Assembly: GCF_028551255.1 (NCBI RefSeq) | Contig: NZ_CP117029.1 | Location: forward strand, 1,240,001-1,304,000 | Origin: Vibrio tubiashii | GTDB lineage: Bacteria > Pseudomonadota > Gammaproteobacteria > Enterobacterales > Vibrionaceae | DNA: 64,000 nt | Direction of reading: 5' to 3' | Shown here: piece after piece, positions 18,274 through 27,571 of the stretch | Layout of the letters: the number at the start of each line of letters is the position of its first letter | How positions within the stretch are numbered: the stretch's first letter is position 1 | Made by a program: the position numbers and the translations under genes | Notes under the pieces: model-generated | Databases searched by the model: none | Told to the model about the DNA's origin: nothing | The model's input: the letters and a program-made list of their open reading frames with translations, nothing else

Positions 18274-19509
18274 ATGTTTGATTTAGTCGATAAGCTGCAA
18301 AGCAAGCCTCTAGAGGATACGGTTAAAAAAGAGACCATTACCTCGGTATTGTTTCATCAAACCCAAGAGTGTGTCGATCTGGTTGATGAAGCCTTTCGTT
18401 TTGAGAACATTAATGTTCCCACTATGGTGCCAAACGGCGATGAAAAGATTAAACAGCATGTGCGTGAGTCTCTGGTAGAGATCGTCATTGTGGAGTTGAA
18501 CCTTAGTGAAAACGTCACTAAGGATATGGAGCGAATCAGTCACTTGCTGCCCAACAGTGCTTCGGTGATTGTTATTGGTAGTGAAGACGCAATTTCTACC
18601 ATTCGTAACTTAAAAGACATGGGCTTTTACTATGTGTTTTGGCCAATCACTAAACAAGAGCTGATAGATTTTGTTCGTAACGTAAACAATAACCGCCAAC
18701 GAAACTCCGGTTTAGGTAAGGATCGCACAGCAAAAAAAGTCGGTATTTGGGGTACAAAAGGTGGTGTCGGCGCAACCATGCTGACCGCTGAAATTGCTTT
18801 TGAACTATCGAACCTAAAAAAATCGAGCAGTTTGGTGGTCGATCATGATTTTCGTGGCGGCAATTTGGATATCTTCTTGGGTCTTAAGCGATTTGAGAAG
18901 AAACCCGTTACGAGAGCCTCGCTCGCATCAAGCGTTGATACAACCTATGCCACAAGCATGGTGAAAAAGGTCGACAACATGTTAGCGGTCATGTCGCTTG
19001 AATCGGATGACCTTAATGAGCTAGAGCTGAAAGAGTACCTTCGTACGCTAACGGCAGAGCTTGCTGGCAACTACAACTTCATTATCGAAGATTTGTCCCG
19101 AGCGAGTAACTCTAAGCAAGATCTCGATTATATCTCAACGTCCTGCGATGTGATTGTGTTGCTAATGGAGCCAACGGTCTCTAGTGTTCGCGAAGCTAAG
19201 CGTACGATGCGTAGCTTGGAAATGGCGGATTCTAACGCTCGTTGCTTGTTTGTTCTGAACTACACCATTGCAGAAAAAGCCGCAACGATTAGCCCTGCTG
19301 ACATTAAAGAGTTTTTAGGTCGTGAGCCTGACGTAGTTCTGCCGAATGAGCCAAGAATGAGTAAGCTGGTCTTGGAGCAAAAGCACATCTACCAGCATGA
19401 CTATCCAGTTAGCCAAAACCTGCATAAGCTCACCGCGATGCTTCTCGGTCAATCCGATGAAAGCGACAAAAACAGTTGGCTACGTCGCATGCTGAAGCGA
19501 GGCAAATAA
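18274..19509 (+). CDS. tadZ: Tad polar localisation ATPase-like protein TadZ/CpaE
   Basis: A 411-residue MinD/ParA-superfamily protein that positions the Tad machine in the cell. The N-terminal ~140 residues form a receiver-like domain without a clear phospho-acceptor; the ATPase-like domain begins at GIWGTKGGVGATMLTAEIAF. That deviant Walker A keeps the first lysine but has Ala where KGGxGKT proteins have the second Lys, as expected for the atypical TadZ group. The stop overlaps the tadA start by 1 bp (TAATG). Confidence 0.88.
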   Translation: MFDLVDKLQSKPLEDTVKKETITSVLFHQTQECVDLVDEAFRFENINVPTMVPNGDEKIKQHVRESLVEIVIVELNLSENVTKDMERISHLLPNSASVIVIGSEDAISTIRNLKDMGFYYVFWPITKQELIDFVRNVNNNRQRNSGLGKDRTAKKVGIWGTKGGVGATMLTAEIAFELSNLKKSSSLVVDHDFRGGNLDIFLGLKRFEKKPVTRASLASSVDTTYATSMVKKVDNMLAVMSLESDDLNELELKEYLRTLTAELAGNYNFIIEDLSRASNSKQDLDYISTSCDVIVLLMEPTVSSVREAKRTMRSLEMADSNARCLFVLNYTIAEKAATISPADIKEFLGREPDVVLPNEPRMSKLVLEQKHIYQHDYPVSQNLHKLTAMLLGQSDESDKNSWLRRMLKRGK

Positions 19510-20792
19510 TGGACATCAATAAGTCAGCTTATGTTCAGATCCGCAAACAGATCTTCGAAGCGTTAGATGCTGAAGTTGTTCAAAGTCTGTCTAAAGAGGC
19601 GTTAACGGTTCAGCTATCCAACGCCGTCGATATGCTGATCGACAAACTTGGGTTTTCAGTGGCAAGTGTTATTCGTCGTGAGTATGTCAAAGGACTTGTC
19701 GACGAGTTGCACGGACTGGGTCCTTTGCAATCTTTAATGGAAGATGAGTCGATCAGTGACATCATGATCAATGGCTGTGACAAGGTGTTTGTCGAGCGCT
19801 ACGGCTTGGTAGAGAAAGCCAATGTCTCCTTTATTGACGAAGACCAGTTGCAGCAAATTGCTAAACGTATCGCTAGTCGAGTCGGTAGACGTGTTGATGA
19901 ATCTTCGCCAACCTGTGATGCCCGATTGCCTGATGGAAGTCGCGTTAATATCGTTATTCCACCTATTGCGATTGATGGTACGTCTATCTCAATCCGAAAA
20001 TTTAAAAAGCAATCCATAGAGCTATCTGAACTGGTTGAATTTGGTGCGATGAGCCCTGAGATGGCACGCATCTTAATGATTGCTGCTCGCTGCCGACTCA
20101 ATATTTTGATATCTGGTGGTACTGGTTCAGGTAAGACAACCATGCTTAATGCCTTGTCTCAATACGTCTCAGAGAAAGAACGCATTGTGACTATCGAAGA
20201 CGCGGCAGAGTTGAAACTGTTGCAGCCACATGTTGTGCGTTTGGAAACGCGCACCGCAGGTATCGAAGGTTCAGGTGCGATTAATCAGCGCGACTTGGTG
20301 ATCAACTCACTCCGTATGCGTCCTGATCGAATTATTGTTGGCGAATGTCGTGGCGCAGAAGCGTTTGAAATGCTTCAGGCTATGAATACCGGCCACGATG
20401 GTTCTATGTCTACTCTGCACGCCAATACCCCCCGAGATGCACTGGCAAGGGTAGAGTCAATGGTGATGATGGCGACAAGCAGTTTGCCACTAGAGGCGAT
20501 TCGTCGGACGATTGTTAGTGCAGTCGATCTCGTGGTGCAAATCAGTCGCTTGCACGATGGAAGCCGGAAAGTGATGAGTATTACCGAAGTTGTTGGTATC
20601 GAAGGCTCAAACGTGGTGTTGGAAGAAATGTTCCGTTTTCAGCCCGCTTCAATGGGCAATGAAGATGGCAAAATTCGCGGGCGCTTTGTCACTGCGGGCC
20701 TTATGCAGCGTTCGGTTCTGGTTGAGAAAGCCAAATACTTTGGTCTAGAGCAACAGCTAACCGAAGCCTTTAATGTTGGTGAACCTGCATGA
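19509..20792 (+). CDS. tadA: Tad secretion ATPase TadA/CpaF
   Basis: A 427-residue type II/IV secretion hexameric ATPase that powers Flp pilus assembly. It carries Walker A ISGGTGSGKTTMLNALSQ, an Asp box (IEDAAELKLLQPHVV), Walker B (MRPDRIIVGECRGAEAFEML) and the His box (GSMSTLHANTPRDAL). The ATG at 19509 is preferred to an in-frame codon at 19476 because it overlaps the tadZ stop as TAATG. The stop overlaps the tadB start (ATGA). Confidence 0.96.
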   Translation: MDINKSAYVQIRKQIFEALDAEVVQSLSKEALTVQLSNAVDMLIDKLGFSVASVIRREYVKGLVDELHGLGPLQSLMEDESISDIMINGCDKVFVERYGLVEKANVSFIDEDQLQQIAKRIASRVGRRVDESSPTCDARLPDGSRVNIVIPPIAIDGTSISIRKFKKQSIELSELVEFGAMSPEMARILMIAARCRLNILISGGTGSGKTTMLNALSQYVSEKERIVTIEDAAELKLLQPHVVRLETRTAGIEGSGAINQRDLVINSLRMRPDRIIVGECRGAEAFEMLQAMNTGHDGSMSTLHANTPRDALARVESMVMMATSSLPLEAIRRTIVSAVDLVVQISRLHDGSRKVMSITEVVGIEGSNVVLEEMFRFQPASMGNEDGKIRGRFVTAGLMQRSVLVEKAKYFGLEQQLTEAFNVGEPA

Positions 20793-21715
20793 TCTATTGG
20801 TTGGCCTTGATTCTTGGCGGATTGACCTTGCTGGTGGCGTTTTGGCCAAGAAAAAGCGAGCAAAAAAACTACTATTTGGAAGAAGCAAACACATCGTTAA
20901 TGGTTAGTTCCATTGATGAGGCTCAACAAGCCGTTGACCTTAAAGCGCTTTCTGACAAAACCTTCATCGATGTAGTGAAAGCAAGAAGCAAAAACGTAAA
21001 GCGTCAGTTAGGCAAAATGGCTGAGGTGAAATTGACTATCTTTAGCCTCGTCTTAGTTGTTGGCGGAGTAGTGCTCAATAATAAGTACTTGCAGACAAAC
21101 TTGTTGGTGGTTGTTTCAAGTGTGTTAGTGCTTGGCTGGGTATTTGGCTATTTATGGTTGCAAAAGCGTCAGCGCCAGGCTTTCGAAAGTGCCTTCCCTG
21201 ATGCGTTAAATATGCTTTCTAGTGCGGTAAGTTCGGGTGAGAGTATTATGCACGCGATCATTTATGTCGGACGTACTCTACAGGGTGAAGTTGGTAATGA
21301 ATTTAAGCGTATGGGAGAGAGGCTTCAGCTTGGAGAAACACCAGACAATGTGTTCCGTAAATCTTGCGACCGCTTTCCATATCCCTCTTTCTATTTTTTC
21401 GTTATAACCTTGCGCGCAAACATGCAGCGTGGTGGTCAGTTGAAAGATGTTATTGCGCGCTTAAATCGACTCATGTTTGATGCGAGAGCAATAGAGAAGA
21501 AAAAGTACGCTTTGACTGCGGAAGCGCGGATGTCGGCGAAAATCGTCGCGGTGATCCCTTTTTCAGTGTTGTTCTTACTCCAGTTTGTCAGCCCTGACAA
21601 TTTTGAGTTCTTGCTATTTGATCCGGCAGGAAAACCCATTCTTTACTACTTGATTGGCAGTGAATTTATCGGTCTGTTGATTGTTTGGATGTTGATGAGA
21701 GGGGCGCAAAGATAA
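20789..21715 (+). CDS. tadB: Tad inner-membrane platform protein TadB
   Basis: A 308-residue GspF-like platform protein with an N-terminal helix, two central helices near 90-130, the conserved cytoplasmic segment FPDALNMLSSAVSSGESIMHAI, and C-terminal helices. Works with TadC and TadA to insert pilins. Starts inside the end of tadA (ATGA overlap) and ends overlapping tadC (TAATG). Confidence 0.93.
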   Translation: MIYWLALILGGLTLLVAFWPRKSEQKNYYLEEANTSLMVSSIDEAQQAVDLKALSDKTFIDVVKARSKNVKRQLGKMAEVKLTIFSLVLVVGGVVLNNKYLQTNLLVVVSSVLVLGWVFGYLWLQKRQRQAFESAFPDALNMLSSAVSSGESIMHAIIYVGRTLQGEVGNEFKRMGERLQLGETPDNVFRKSCDRFPYPSFYFFVITLRANMQRGGQLKDVIARLNRLMFDARAIEKKKYALTAEARMSAKIVAVIPFSVLFLLQFVSPDNFEFLLFDPAGKPILYYLIGSEFIGLLIVWMLMRGAQR

Positions 21716-22608
21716 TGTCAGCGCATTTGATCATTTTTATCACCCTTGTGCTCATTACCCTAGGTATCGCGATTGTTGGTTACCAGATCTGGAGTACGGC
21801 CAAGCGTCGTAAGATGCTAAAAACCTACGCGTTACTGGACGATAAAAGCCAAGAAAAAAAGCACGATACGGATAGCCACCTAGAGCAGGCATTAGAAAAA
21901 CTGACTTCTTCATTCTCTTCACAGGAAGATGACATTAAGGAGAAGTTAGAGGAGGCAGGTCTACACAATCAGAATTTAGCTAAGTACTACATGCACTTTA
22001 AGTATGGTGTATCAATACTCGGTGTTTTTCTTATCTACCTTGTAGCAAATATGTACTCATTGCCTTCTTCAAAAATGATAGCGGGTATGGCCGTTTGGTT
22101 TATTGCGTGCATCATTGTTCCTGACTCGTTACTCGCGGCAAGAAAAAAGGCGCGCCAGCAACGTATTTCCGGACAGTTACCTTATTTGCTTGATCTGATG
22201 GCCATTTGTGTTCAAACCGGCATGACGCTAGAAGCAACCATTAAATATCTCTCTTTAGAGCTAAGGGCGTTTGATAAAGAACTTGCTCTGCTACTGGCTA
22301 AAGTGGATGACCGAGCAAAAATTGTCAGCCTAGAGAGGGCGTTAGACGAACTGTATGAAAAACTGCCGACACCTGAGATCCGTAGTTTTGTCATGACCTT
22401 AAAACAGAGCCTGCAATATGGCTCATCCATTTATCAAGTGCTCACCACGCTTGCGTCAGACATTCGTGACGTCAACATGCTTGCAGCTGAAGAGCGCATT
22501 GGCAAACTGGCTGCAAAAATGTCTATGCCATTGATTGTATTCATCATGATGCCGATTGTGGTGATCATCTTGGCACCTGCGGTAATGAGGTTTATGGACC
22601 ATGTATAA
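21715..22608 (+). CDS. tadC: Tad inner-membrane platform protein TadC
   Basis: A 297-residue second GspF-like platform protein. Membrane helices flank the cytoplasmic segment QLPYLLDLMAICVQTGMTLEATI, the family signature, and the C terminus ends PLIVFIMMPIVVIILAPAVMRF. The ATG at 21715 overlaps the tadB stop and is preferred to a start 30 bp earlier. It overlaps tadD by 8 bp. Confidence 0.93.
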   Translation: MSAHLIIFITLVLITLGIAIVGYQIWSTAKRRKMLKTYALLDDKSQEKKHDTDSHLEQALEKLTSSFSSQEDDIKEKLEEAGLHNQNLAKYYMHFKYGVSILGVFLIYLVANMYSLPSSKMIAGMAVWFIACIIVPDSLLAARKKARQQRISGQLPYLLDLMAICVQTGMTLEATIKYLSLELRAFDKELALLLAKVDDRAKIVSLERALDELYEKLPTPEIRSFVMTLKQSLQYGSSIYQVLTTLASDIRDVNMLAAEERIGKLAAKMSMPLIVFIMMPIVVIILAPAVMRFMDHV

Positions 22609-23335
22609 ATTAATGCTGTTATCAGCTTTGCTACTGAGTGGTTGTGCAACCACACAGACTTCTGACCCTAGTTCAGTAATTAATGCGAATAAAGAGCAGA
22701 TGTATGTTGAAGCAAACAACCAAGAAAAGCTTATCGAGTTTTACAAGCAAGAGTTGCGCGAGCAGGAAAGTGCTGACACGCGTATTAAGCTAGCGCGCAC
22801 CTATTTAGCGATAGAAGATCCAGAGTCAGCGATTTTTGCTATCAGTCAAATTGATGAAAAGTCGAAAGGTTTTGATGCTTATCTGATATTAGCCAAAGCT
22901 CACTTTCAGTTAGGCGAGATCGAACCGTCAGTTGAGAATGTATCCGGAGCCTTGTCGTTAAACCCTAAGAGTGGTGAAGCGTATAATCTTGCAGGCGTGT
23001 TAGCTGCGGTGGAAGGGAAATTTGAGCTAGCGGAGCAGAATTTCATCGAGGCAAGAAAACTGTTTTACAGCGATGACGCAGTGAAAAACAACCTAGCGAC
23101 TCTGTATTTAATTCAGGGTCATTACAAACGTAGTTACGACTTATTGCTTTCTGTTTATCAGACTAATCCAAAAGATGCCAAAACCGAAGCTAACCTGGTT
23201 ATTGCTTTGGTGAAGTTAGGCGATCTCGACCAAGCTCAGCAAATGCTTGAAGACAAATATGATCCTAAACAGACACAGCAAATCATAAACTCTATTCGCG
23301 TTGGTGATTTCAGCAATGCGAACTTTGAGTCTTAA
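22601..23335 (+). CDS. tadD: TPR lipoprotein TadD
   Basis: A 244-residue lipoprotein with lipobox LLSGC at residues 11-15 and a run of tetratricopeptide repeats (for example GEAYNLAGVLAAVEGKFELA and VKNNLATLYLIQGHYKRSYD). TadD proteins are pilotin-like factors needed for secretin assembly or stability. Tightly packed in the operon: 8 bp overlap upstream, 3 bp gap downstream. Confidence 0.9.
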   Translation: MYKLMLLSALLLSGCATTQTSDPSSVINANKEQMYVEANNQEKLIEFYKQELREQESADTRIKLARTYLAIEDPESAIFAISQIDEKSKGFDAYLILAKAHFQLGEIEPSVENVSGALSLNPKSGEAYNLAGVLAAVEGKFELAEQNFIEARKLFYSDDAVKNNLATLYLIQGHYKRSYDLLLSVYQTNPKDAKTEANLVIALVKLGDLDQAQQMLEDKYDPKQTQQIINSIRVGDFSNANFES

Positions 23336-23338
23336 GCC

Positions 23339-23869
23339 ATGTTAATTCTACGCAAACAACGCGGTGTCGCGTCTATAGAGTTTGGCCTTGGTTTTATGGC
23401 GTTTTTCTTGATGATTATGCTCTGGGCTGAAATGGGCTATTTGGCTTATGTTTCCTCTGCCAATGATCTTGCGATTGCCGAAGCCGCTCGTAGTGCTAAA
23501 ACGACCAGTATGGCTGCTAGTCGAGGCTCACAGCAAACCCAGTTTATGGCAGAGTTCAAACGGATTATTCGTCAGCAAGCTGGTGTTCTTGGCAATATTA
23601 TTGACCCCAACAAATACAAACTTACAGTGCATTATTTTGCTTCGATCGAAGAGCTAGGCCAGCACAATGGAGCGATTGATGACACCTGCTCGCAGAACGA
23701 AAGTCAAAGTGAAGCGGAGTGCGGAAATCCAACAGACAGTGCGCTTGCGATATATAGAGTCGAATATGACTACACGCCAATGCTCGCCTTCTTTATGCAA
23801 GGGAGCAGCAGCCTGACAAGAGAAGTCGTTGTAATTCAGGAGTTCGAGCGTGACCAATTTAAAATCTAA
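23339..23869 (+). CDS. tadE: Minor pseudopilin TadE
   Basis: A 176-residue pseudopilin. The N terminus KQRG|VASIEFGLGFMAFF has a prepilin peptidase site with Glu at +5 and the hydrophobic helix; the rest is a soluble domain with a probable Cys pair (DDTCSQN, EAECGNP). Expected substrate of TadV. The downstream tadF starts within its last codons. Confidence 0.9.
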   Translation: MLILRKQRGVASIEFGLGFMAFFLMIMLWAEMGYLAYVSSANDLAIAEAARSAKTTSMAASRGSQQTQFMAEFKRIIRQQAGVLGNIIDPNKYKLTVHYFASIEELGQHNGAIDDTCSQNESQSEAECGNPTDSALAIYRVEYDYTPMLAFFMQGSSSLTREVVVIQEFERDQFKI

Positions 23870-24389
23870 CCAACGCGGTGTGTTCTCTATCGAGTTTGCT
23901 TTGCTTGGGGTCGTATTCTCAACCATGTTGATCTTTACCGCTGATGTCATTGTTAAGCTTTCAGTACAAGGAAAACTCGATAGGCTTTCCTACTCCCTGG
24001 TTAATGTGATCAAAGAACGTACCCAGTTCTATGGTAAAGACAATTACGATATCGATAACAAGATGGTGACCGATATTTATAAGATAGCCACTGGCTCAAT
24101 GCGGAGAACCATGGGCAGTTATCAGGCCAGTAATGTGGGTGGCGAGTTTGAACTGCTTACTTTTGATCTTAATGGCAAGCCATCTTCGACTCGAATCTCC
24201 AAAGGAACCGGATGCTCGTTGGGACAGACAATTTCACAGCAAGAAGATCTATCTATGGTGACTTCATGGGGCCGCCGAGCAACCTTGTATCGCGTGACCT
24301 TGTGTTACGAGACCGATAATTGGGCAGGGCCTTTGTTTGGTGACGAGTTTACCACCATACAATCTTCTTCTTTGATGATGGGGCGATAA
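23850..24389 (+). CDS. tadF: Minor pseudopilin TadF
   Basis: A 179-residue pseudopilin paralogous to TadE. It begins with GTG inside the end of tadE (20 bp overlap). NQRG|VFSIEFALLGVVFSTML carries the cleavage site with Glu at +5. Two cysteines (GTGCSLG, TLCYETD) may form a disulfide. Expected TadV substrate. Confidence 0.88.
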   Translation: MTNLKSNQRGVFSIEFALLGVVFSTMLIFTADVIVKLSVQGKLDRLSYSLVNVIKERTQFYGKDNYDIDNKMVTDIYKIATGSMRRTMGSYQASNVGGEFELLTFDLNGKPSSTRISKGTGCSLGQTISQQEDLSMVTSWGRRATLYRVTLCYETDNWAGPLFGDEFTTIQSSSLMMGR

Positions 24390-24391
24390 TC

Positions 24392-25675
24392 ATGCACAGT
24401 TCTAGAAGAAAACAGAGTGGGCATGCTGCTCTGTTATTTGCTCTGATCATTCCCGGAATGTGGGGCTTTTTTACGCTAGCCATTGACGGTTCGCGCGCAC
24501 TGCAAACCAAAGCTAGGTTAGGGGACGCCTCCGAAGTCGCCGCCTTGGCCTTAGCGGCGAGAAATAGCTCAAATCTTAGCGAAAACAAAAAATTAGCTGA
24601 AGATTACATTAGTACTTATGTTAGTGACTCGGATATCTCGATTACCAAGGTAGAAAGGAGTGAGTGCCATGTTTCCAACAACCTCGACTGCGATGGTGCT
24701 AACCGATACTCACAGTATTCGCTAGAAGTGTCGATCAACCAAGATGCTTGGCTACCAACACAGGAATTTGTCGGCTTTGGTGAGAACTACGATGTTGCAC
24801 ATGCAGCGACAGCCCGCAAGTATCAAGGTGACAGTATTGATGTGTCGTTTGTTATGGATTACTCCGGTTCAATGGATGAACGGTGGCAAGGTAAAGCGAA
24901 ATATAAGCACGTTAGAGACATCATTAATGATGTACTGAAAGAGTTGGAGAGTTATCAAGGTATACAAGAGATCAAAAACAAAGTTTCTTTAGTTCCTTAT
25001 TCAGAGTTTACAGCTCGACCGAAAGACAACTTTTCATGTGGATGGGGAGAACCCAAACCTATCAGTTATGTAGATGAACTCCACTATAAGAAATCTGGTA
25101 GCAAATATAAATTAGATGCACAAAAAACGGTCAATATGTGGAAGTATAGCCGCGCTAACGATAAAGATATGGCGTGTGCACATAGGCTATACAGAAGCTC
25201 GACGACTCGATACAAGAATGTACCATTTACCGATAATTTCGACCTATTGAGAAACGAGATGAGCAAGTTTCGACCAGGGGGTTCGACTTCTTCTTATCAA
25301 GGAATTATCAAGTCAGCACAGTATTTCGAGCGGTTATCTGATCCTAACCCACGTCAGCTGATGGTTATTTTATCTGATGGTGACGATACCAGAACGCGTA
25401 ACGGACCAATGAGGAGTAACGAGCCTGTACCGACAAGGGCATTGATAAGTCACGGGTTATGCGATGACATACGCACCGAGCTAAATAGCCGAAAAACCTC
25501 TGACAACAGACCTGTAACGTTTCAAATTGCACTAATCGGTTTTAGTTACAGCGTTGATAACAATCCGCTAACTCAATGTGTTGGCGAAGACAATGTCTAT
25601 GATGCCGCTAACCCTGATGAACTCTTAGACATCATCCTTAACCTTATTTCTGAAGAAATCGGACACTTAAAATGA
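24392..25675 (+). CDS. tadG: Tad locus von Willebrand factor A protein TadG
   Basis: A 427-residue protein with an N-terminal TadE/G-like helix (GHAALLFALIIPGMWGFFTLAIDG) lacking Glu+5, so it is probably not processed by TadV. From about residue 148 a vWFA domain starts with VSFVMDYSGSMDE, a complete DxSxS MIDAS metal site, and continues with QLMVILSDGDDTRTRNG. Likely an anchored surface or periplasmic adhesion/stabilising factor. Overlaps the next gene in ATGA. Confidence 0.9.
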   Translation: MHSSRRKQSGHAALLFALIIPGMWGFFTLAIDGSRALQTKARLGDASEVAALALAARNSSNLSENKKLAEDYISTYVSDSDISITKVERSECHVSNNLDCDGANRYSQYSLEVSINQDAWLPTQEFVGFGENYDVAHAATARKYQGDSIDVSFVMDYSGSMDERWQGKAKYKHVRDIINDVLKELESYQGIQEIKNKVSLVPYSEFTARPKDNFSCGWGEPKPISYVDELHYKKSGSKYKLDAQKTVNMWKYSRANDKDMACAHRLYRSSTTRYKNVPFTDNFDLLRNEMSKFRPGGSTSSYQGIIKSAQYFERLSDPNPRQLMVILSDGDDTRTRNGPMRSNEPVPTRALISHGLCDDIRTELNSRKTSDNRPVTFQIALIGFSYSVDNNPLTQCVGEDNVYDAANPDELLDIILNLISEEIGHLK

Positions 25676-26301
25676 TCTTTAAATTCAACAAGCTCTTTAT
25701 TGTTTCGGCTCTCGTTTCTAGCTCAACAGTCATCGCCAATGACGCTAATATTGCATTTGAACAGGTATGCGGAACCCAGTCTGGAGCGACTTATATACAG
25801 GTTGAGTCTGGTACACCGGTTTCTGTTATTCCAAATGCAGGAAATATGTATCAGGTGCAAACTGAAGCGAAAGAGCTAGATACTCGCCACTTTGTCGATC
25901 GTTTCGCAAGCCAGTTTGATCTTGAGCGAGAATGTGCAGAGTATCTAGTCAGCAATGGTGAGTTTGTTTCTGGTCAGTCTGGCGATCTGTTAGCGAGTGT
26001 TTATTTTGACTTTGACCGTGCGAATCTAACGCCGGTGTCGAAGCAAATCCTTGATCGAATTGTTAAAATCGCAGAGTCATCAAGTAATGAGTTTGTATTG
26101 ACTGGGCATACCGATAGCACAGGGCCAGAGGAGTATAACTTTCAGTTGGGTTTAAAGCGCGCAGGCAGCGTACAGGCGTATTTATCAGAACAAGGGCTAG
26201 ACAACACTCAGATTGATTCAAAAGGTAAAACAGAACCTAAGGCGAGCAATACCACTTCACAAGGGCGCGAACAAAATCGCCGTGTTGAAGTTACTTTATA
26301 G
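25672..26301 (+). CDS. OmpA-family protein closing the Tad operon
   Basis: A 209-residue secreted protein with a signal peptide (to about VIAN), a ~80-residue Cys-containing N-terminal part (QVCGTQ, RECAEYL) and a C-terminal OmpA peptidoglycan-binding domain: VYFDFDRANLTPVSKQIL, TGHTDSTGPEEYN and GREQNRRVEV. It probably ties the pilus machine to the cell wall. Coupled to tadG by an ATGA overlap, so it belongs to the operon although it is not a core Tad component everywhere. Confidence 0.9.
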   Translation: MIFKFNKLFIVSALVSSSTVIANDANIAFEQVCGTQSGATYIQVESGTPVSVIPNAGNMYQVQTEAKELDTRHFVDRFASQFDLERECAEYLVSNGEFVSGQSGDLLASVYFDFDRANLTPVSKQILDRIVKIAESSSNEFVLTGHTDSTGPEEYNFQLGLKRAGSVQAYLSEQGLDNTQIDSKGKTEPKASNTTSQGREQNRRVEVTL

Positions 26302-26305
26302 ATAG

Positions 26306-26333
26306 TAAATGAGGCGCTAAGGCGCCTCATTTA
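26306..26333. terminator. Bidirectional terminator, Tad operon / ynjF
   Basis: Perfect 12 bp stem TAAATGAGGCGC / GCGCCTCATTTA with a TAAG loop between convergent operons. The minus-strand stop codon lies inside it. The U tracts are weak. Confidence 0.7.
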
Positions 26334-26931
26334 GTGTCTGGAAGCCTGAGTAAATGCGGGTAAAGGTTGTAAACCAGCATGCTGCACCAAACACGAAAGC
26401 GATCAGCGCAAAGTGGTGTGGAAGTAGGCAGAACAACACGAAACAACCTATGGTCTCAGTGCCTTCGGTGAGCCCACTCATATAATAAAGTGACTTGTTT
26501 TTATAGACAGGGTTGTCGATACCGCGTTTTCCTGCCATCACTGCGAAAGCTAAAAAACTTGTTCCCGTACCGATAAAAGAAAAAATCAGAAACGCTCCGG
26601 CAACGGCGTTTTGCTCTGGGTTAGCAAGCACAAAGCCAAATGGGATCAGCGAGTAAAACAGAAAATCTAAGCTAATATCGAGAAATCCACCCGCATCCGA
26701 AATCCCTTGAATACGTGCTAACGCTCCATCAAGCCCATCACATATTCGATTAAGGAGGATAAAGACCAGAGCCAAGGTGTACTGTTCTGCTATCAAAGCA
26801 GGAAAGGCTAAACAGCCTAAGGCAAAGCCAAACAGCGTTGTCTGGTTTGCGCTAACTCCAAGCTTATCCAGTAGCTTGGCTGACTGAGCCAAAGGCCAAC
26901 GAATAACCTTGATACTAAAACGATCAAGCAT
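26317..26931 (-). CDS. ynjF: CDP-alcohol phosphatidyltransferase family protein (YnjF-like)
   Basis: A 204-residue membrane enzyme of the CDP-alcohol phosphotransferase family, which transfers a phosphatidyl or phosphoryl group from a CDP-alcohol. The full active-site signature is present: CDGLDGALARIQGISDAGG then FLDISLD (DG-x2-AR-x8-G-x3-D-x3-D form). Multiple membrane helices follow. The ATG at 26931 overlaps the ABC ATPase stop by 8 bp, so it is coupled to the importer, as in the E. coli ynjBCD(E)F cluster. Substrate unknown. Confidence 0.82.
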   Translation of the reverse strand: MLDRFSIKVIRWPLAQSAKLLDKLGVSANQTTLFGFALGCLAFPALIAEQYTLALVFILLNRICDGLDGALARIQGISDAGGFLDISLDFLFYSLIPFGFVLANPEQNAVAGAFLIFSFIGTGTSFLAFAVMAGKRGIDNPVYKNKSLYYMSGLTEGTETIGCFVLFCLLPHHFALIAFVFGAACWFTTFTRIYSGFQTLNEAP

Positions 26932-27571
26932 GTGTTGTCTCCCACGGCCAAGTGATGCAGCGACTATCCGCTGGAACATCTTCCTCATCGTGAGTGACCA
27001 TTAATGCAGGAATATTCGCCTCTTTTAATTGGTCAACAACCCAAGCGCGGAATTGTTCGCGTAGTTCTTTATCTAATTTGCTGTAGGGCTCGTCTAACAA
27101 TGCAACTTTAGGTTGTGCCAGCAGCATACGAGTTAACGCAATACGAGCACGTTGACCGCCAGATATCTGATCGGGGAACGACTCAGCAAGTTTAGATAAT
27201 GAAATGTTCTTGAGTGCTTGCAGTGCTTTTTCTTTTCTCTGCGCCCCTTTGATCGAATCAGGTAGCGCAAACGCCAAGTTTTCCCACACGGTTAAATGGG
27301 GAAAGAGCAAGTCATCTTGGAACAGGATACCAACCTGACGCTTGTGGGCAGGCATGCTATCAAGGCGCAGATCGCTCAATGTTATAGAACCTGAGTAATC
27401 AAATTCTGATGACAAGTGACCAGCAATCGCATCAAGCAAGGTGGATTTACCGCAGCCACTTGGGCCCATTAATGTAACTATCTCTCCCGGCTCGACGGTT
27501 AGATTGAATTCAGAGAAAAGGGCATCGCCATTGGTTTTATGGATGGCGAGGTTTTCGAGACAAAGACTCAT
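26924..27571 (-). CDS. ynjD: ABC transporter ATP-binding protein (YnjD-like)
   Basis: A 215-residue ABC ATPase. Walker A GPSGCGKST near residue 36, Q-loop FQDDLLF, signature ISGGQRARIALTRML, Walker B VALLDEPYSKLD and the switch histidine VTHDEED are all intact. It overlaps the permease gene by 35 bp and the phosphotransferase gene by 8 bp, so all four genes form one transcript. Confidence 0.9.
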   Translation of the reverse strand: MSLCLENLAIHKTNGDALFSEFNLTVEPGEIVTLMGPSGCGKSTLLDAIAGHLSSEFDYSGSITLSDLRLDSMPAHKRQVGILFQDDLLFPHLTVWENLAFALPDSIKGAQRKEKALQALKNISLSKLAESFPDQISGGQRARIALTRMLLAQPKVALLDEPYSKLDKELREQFRAWVVDQLKEANIPALMVTHDEEDVPADSRCITWPWETTHA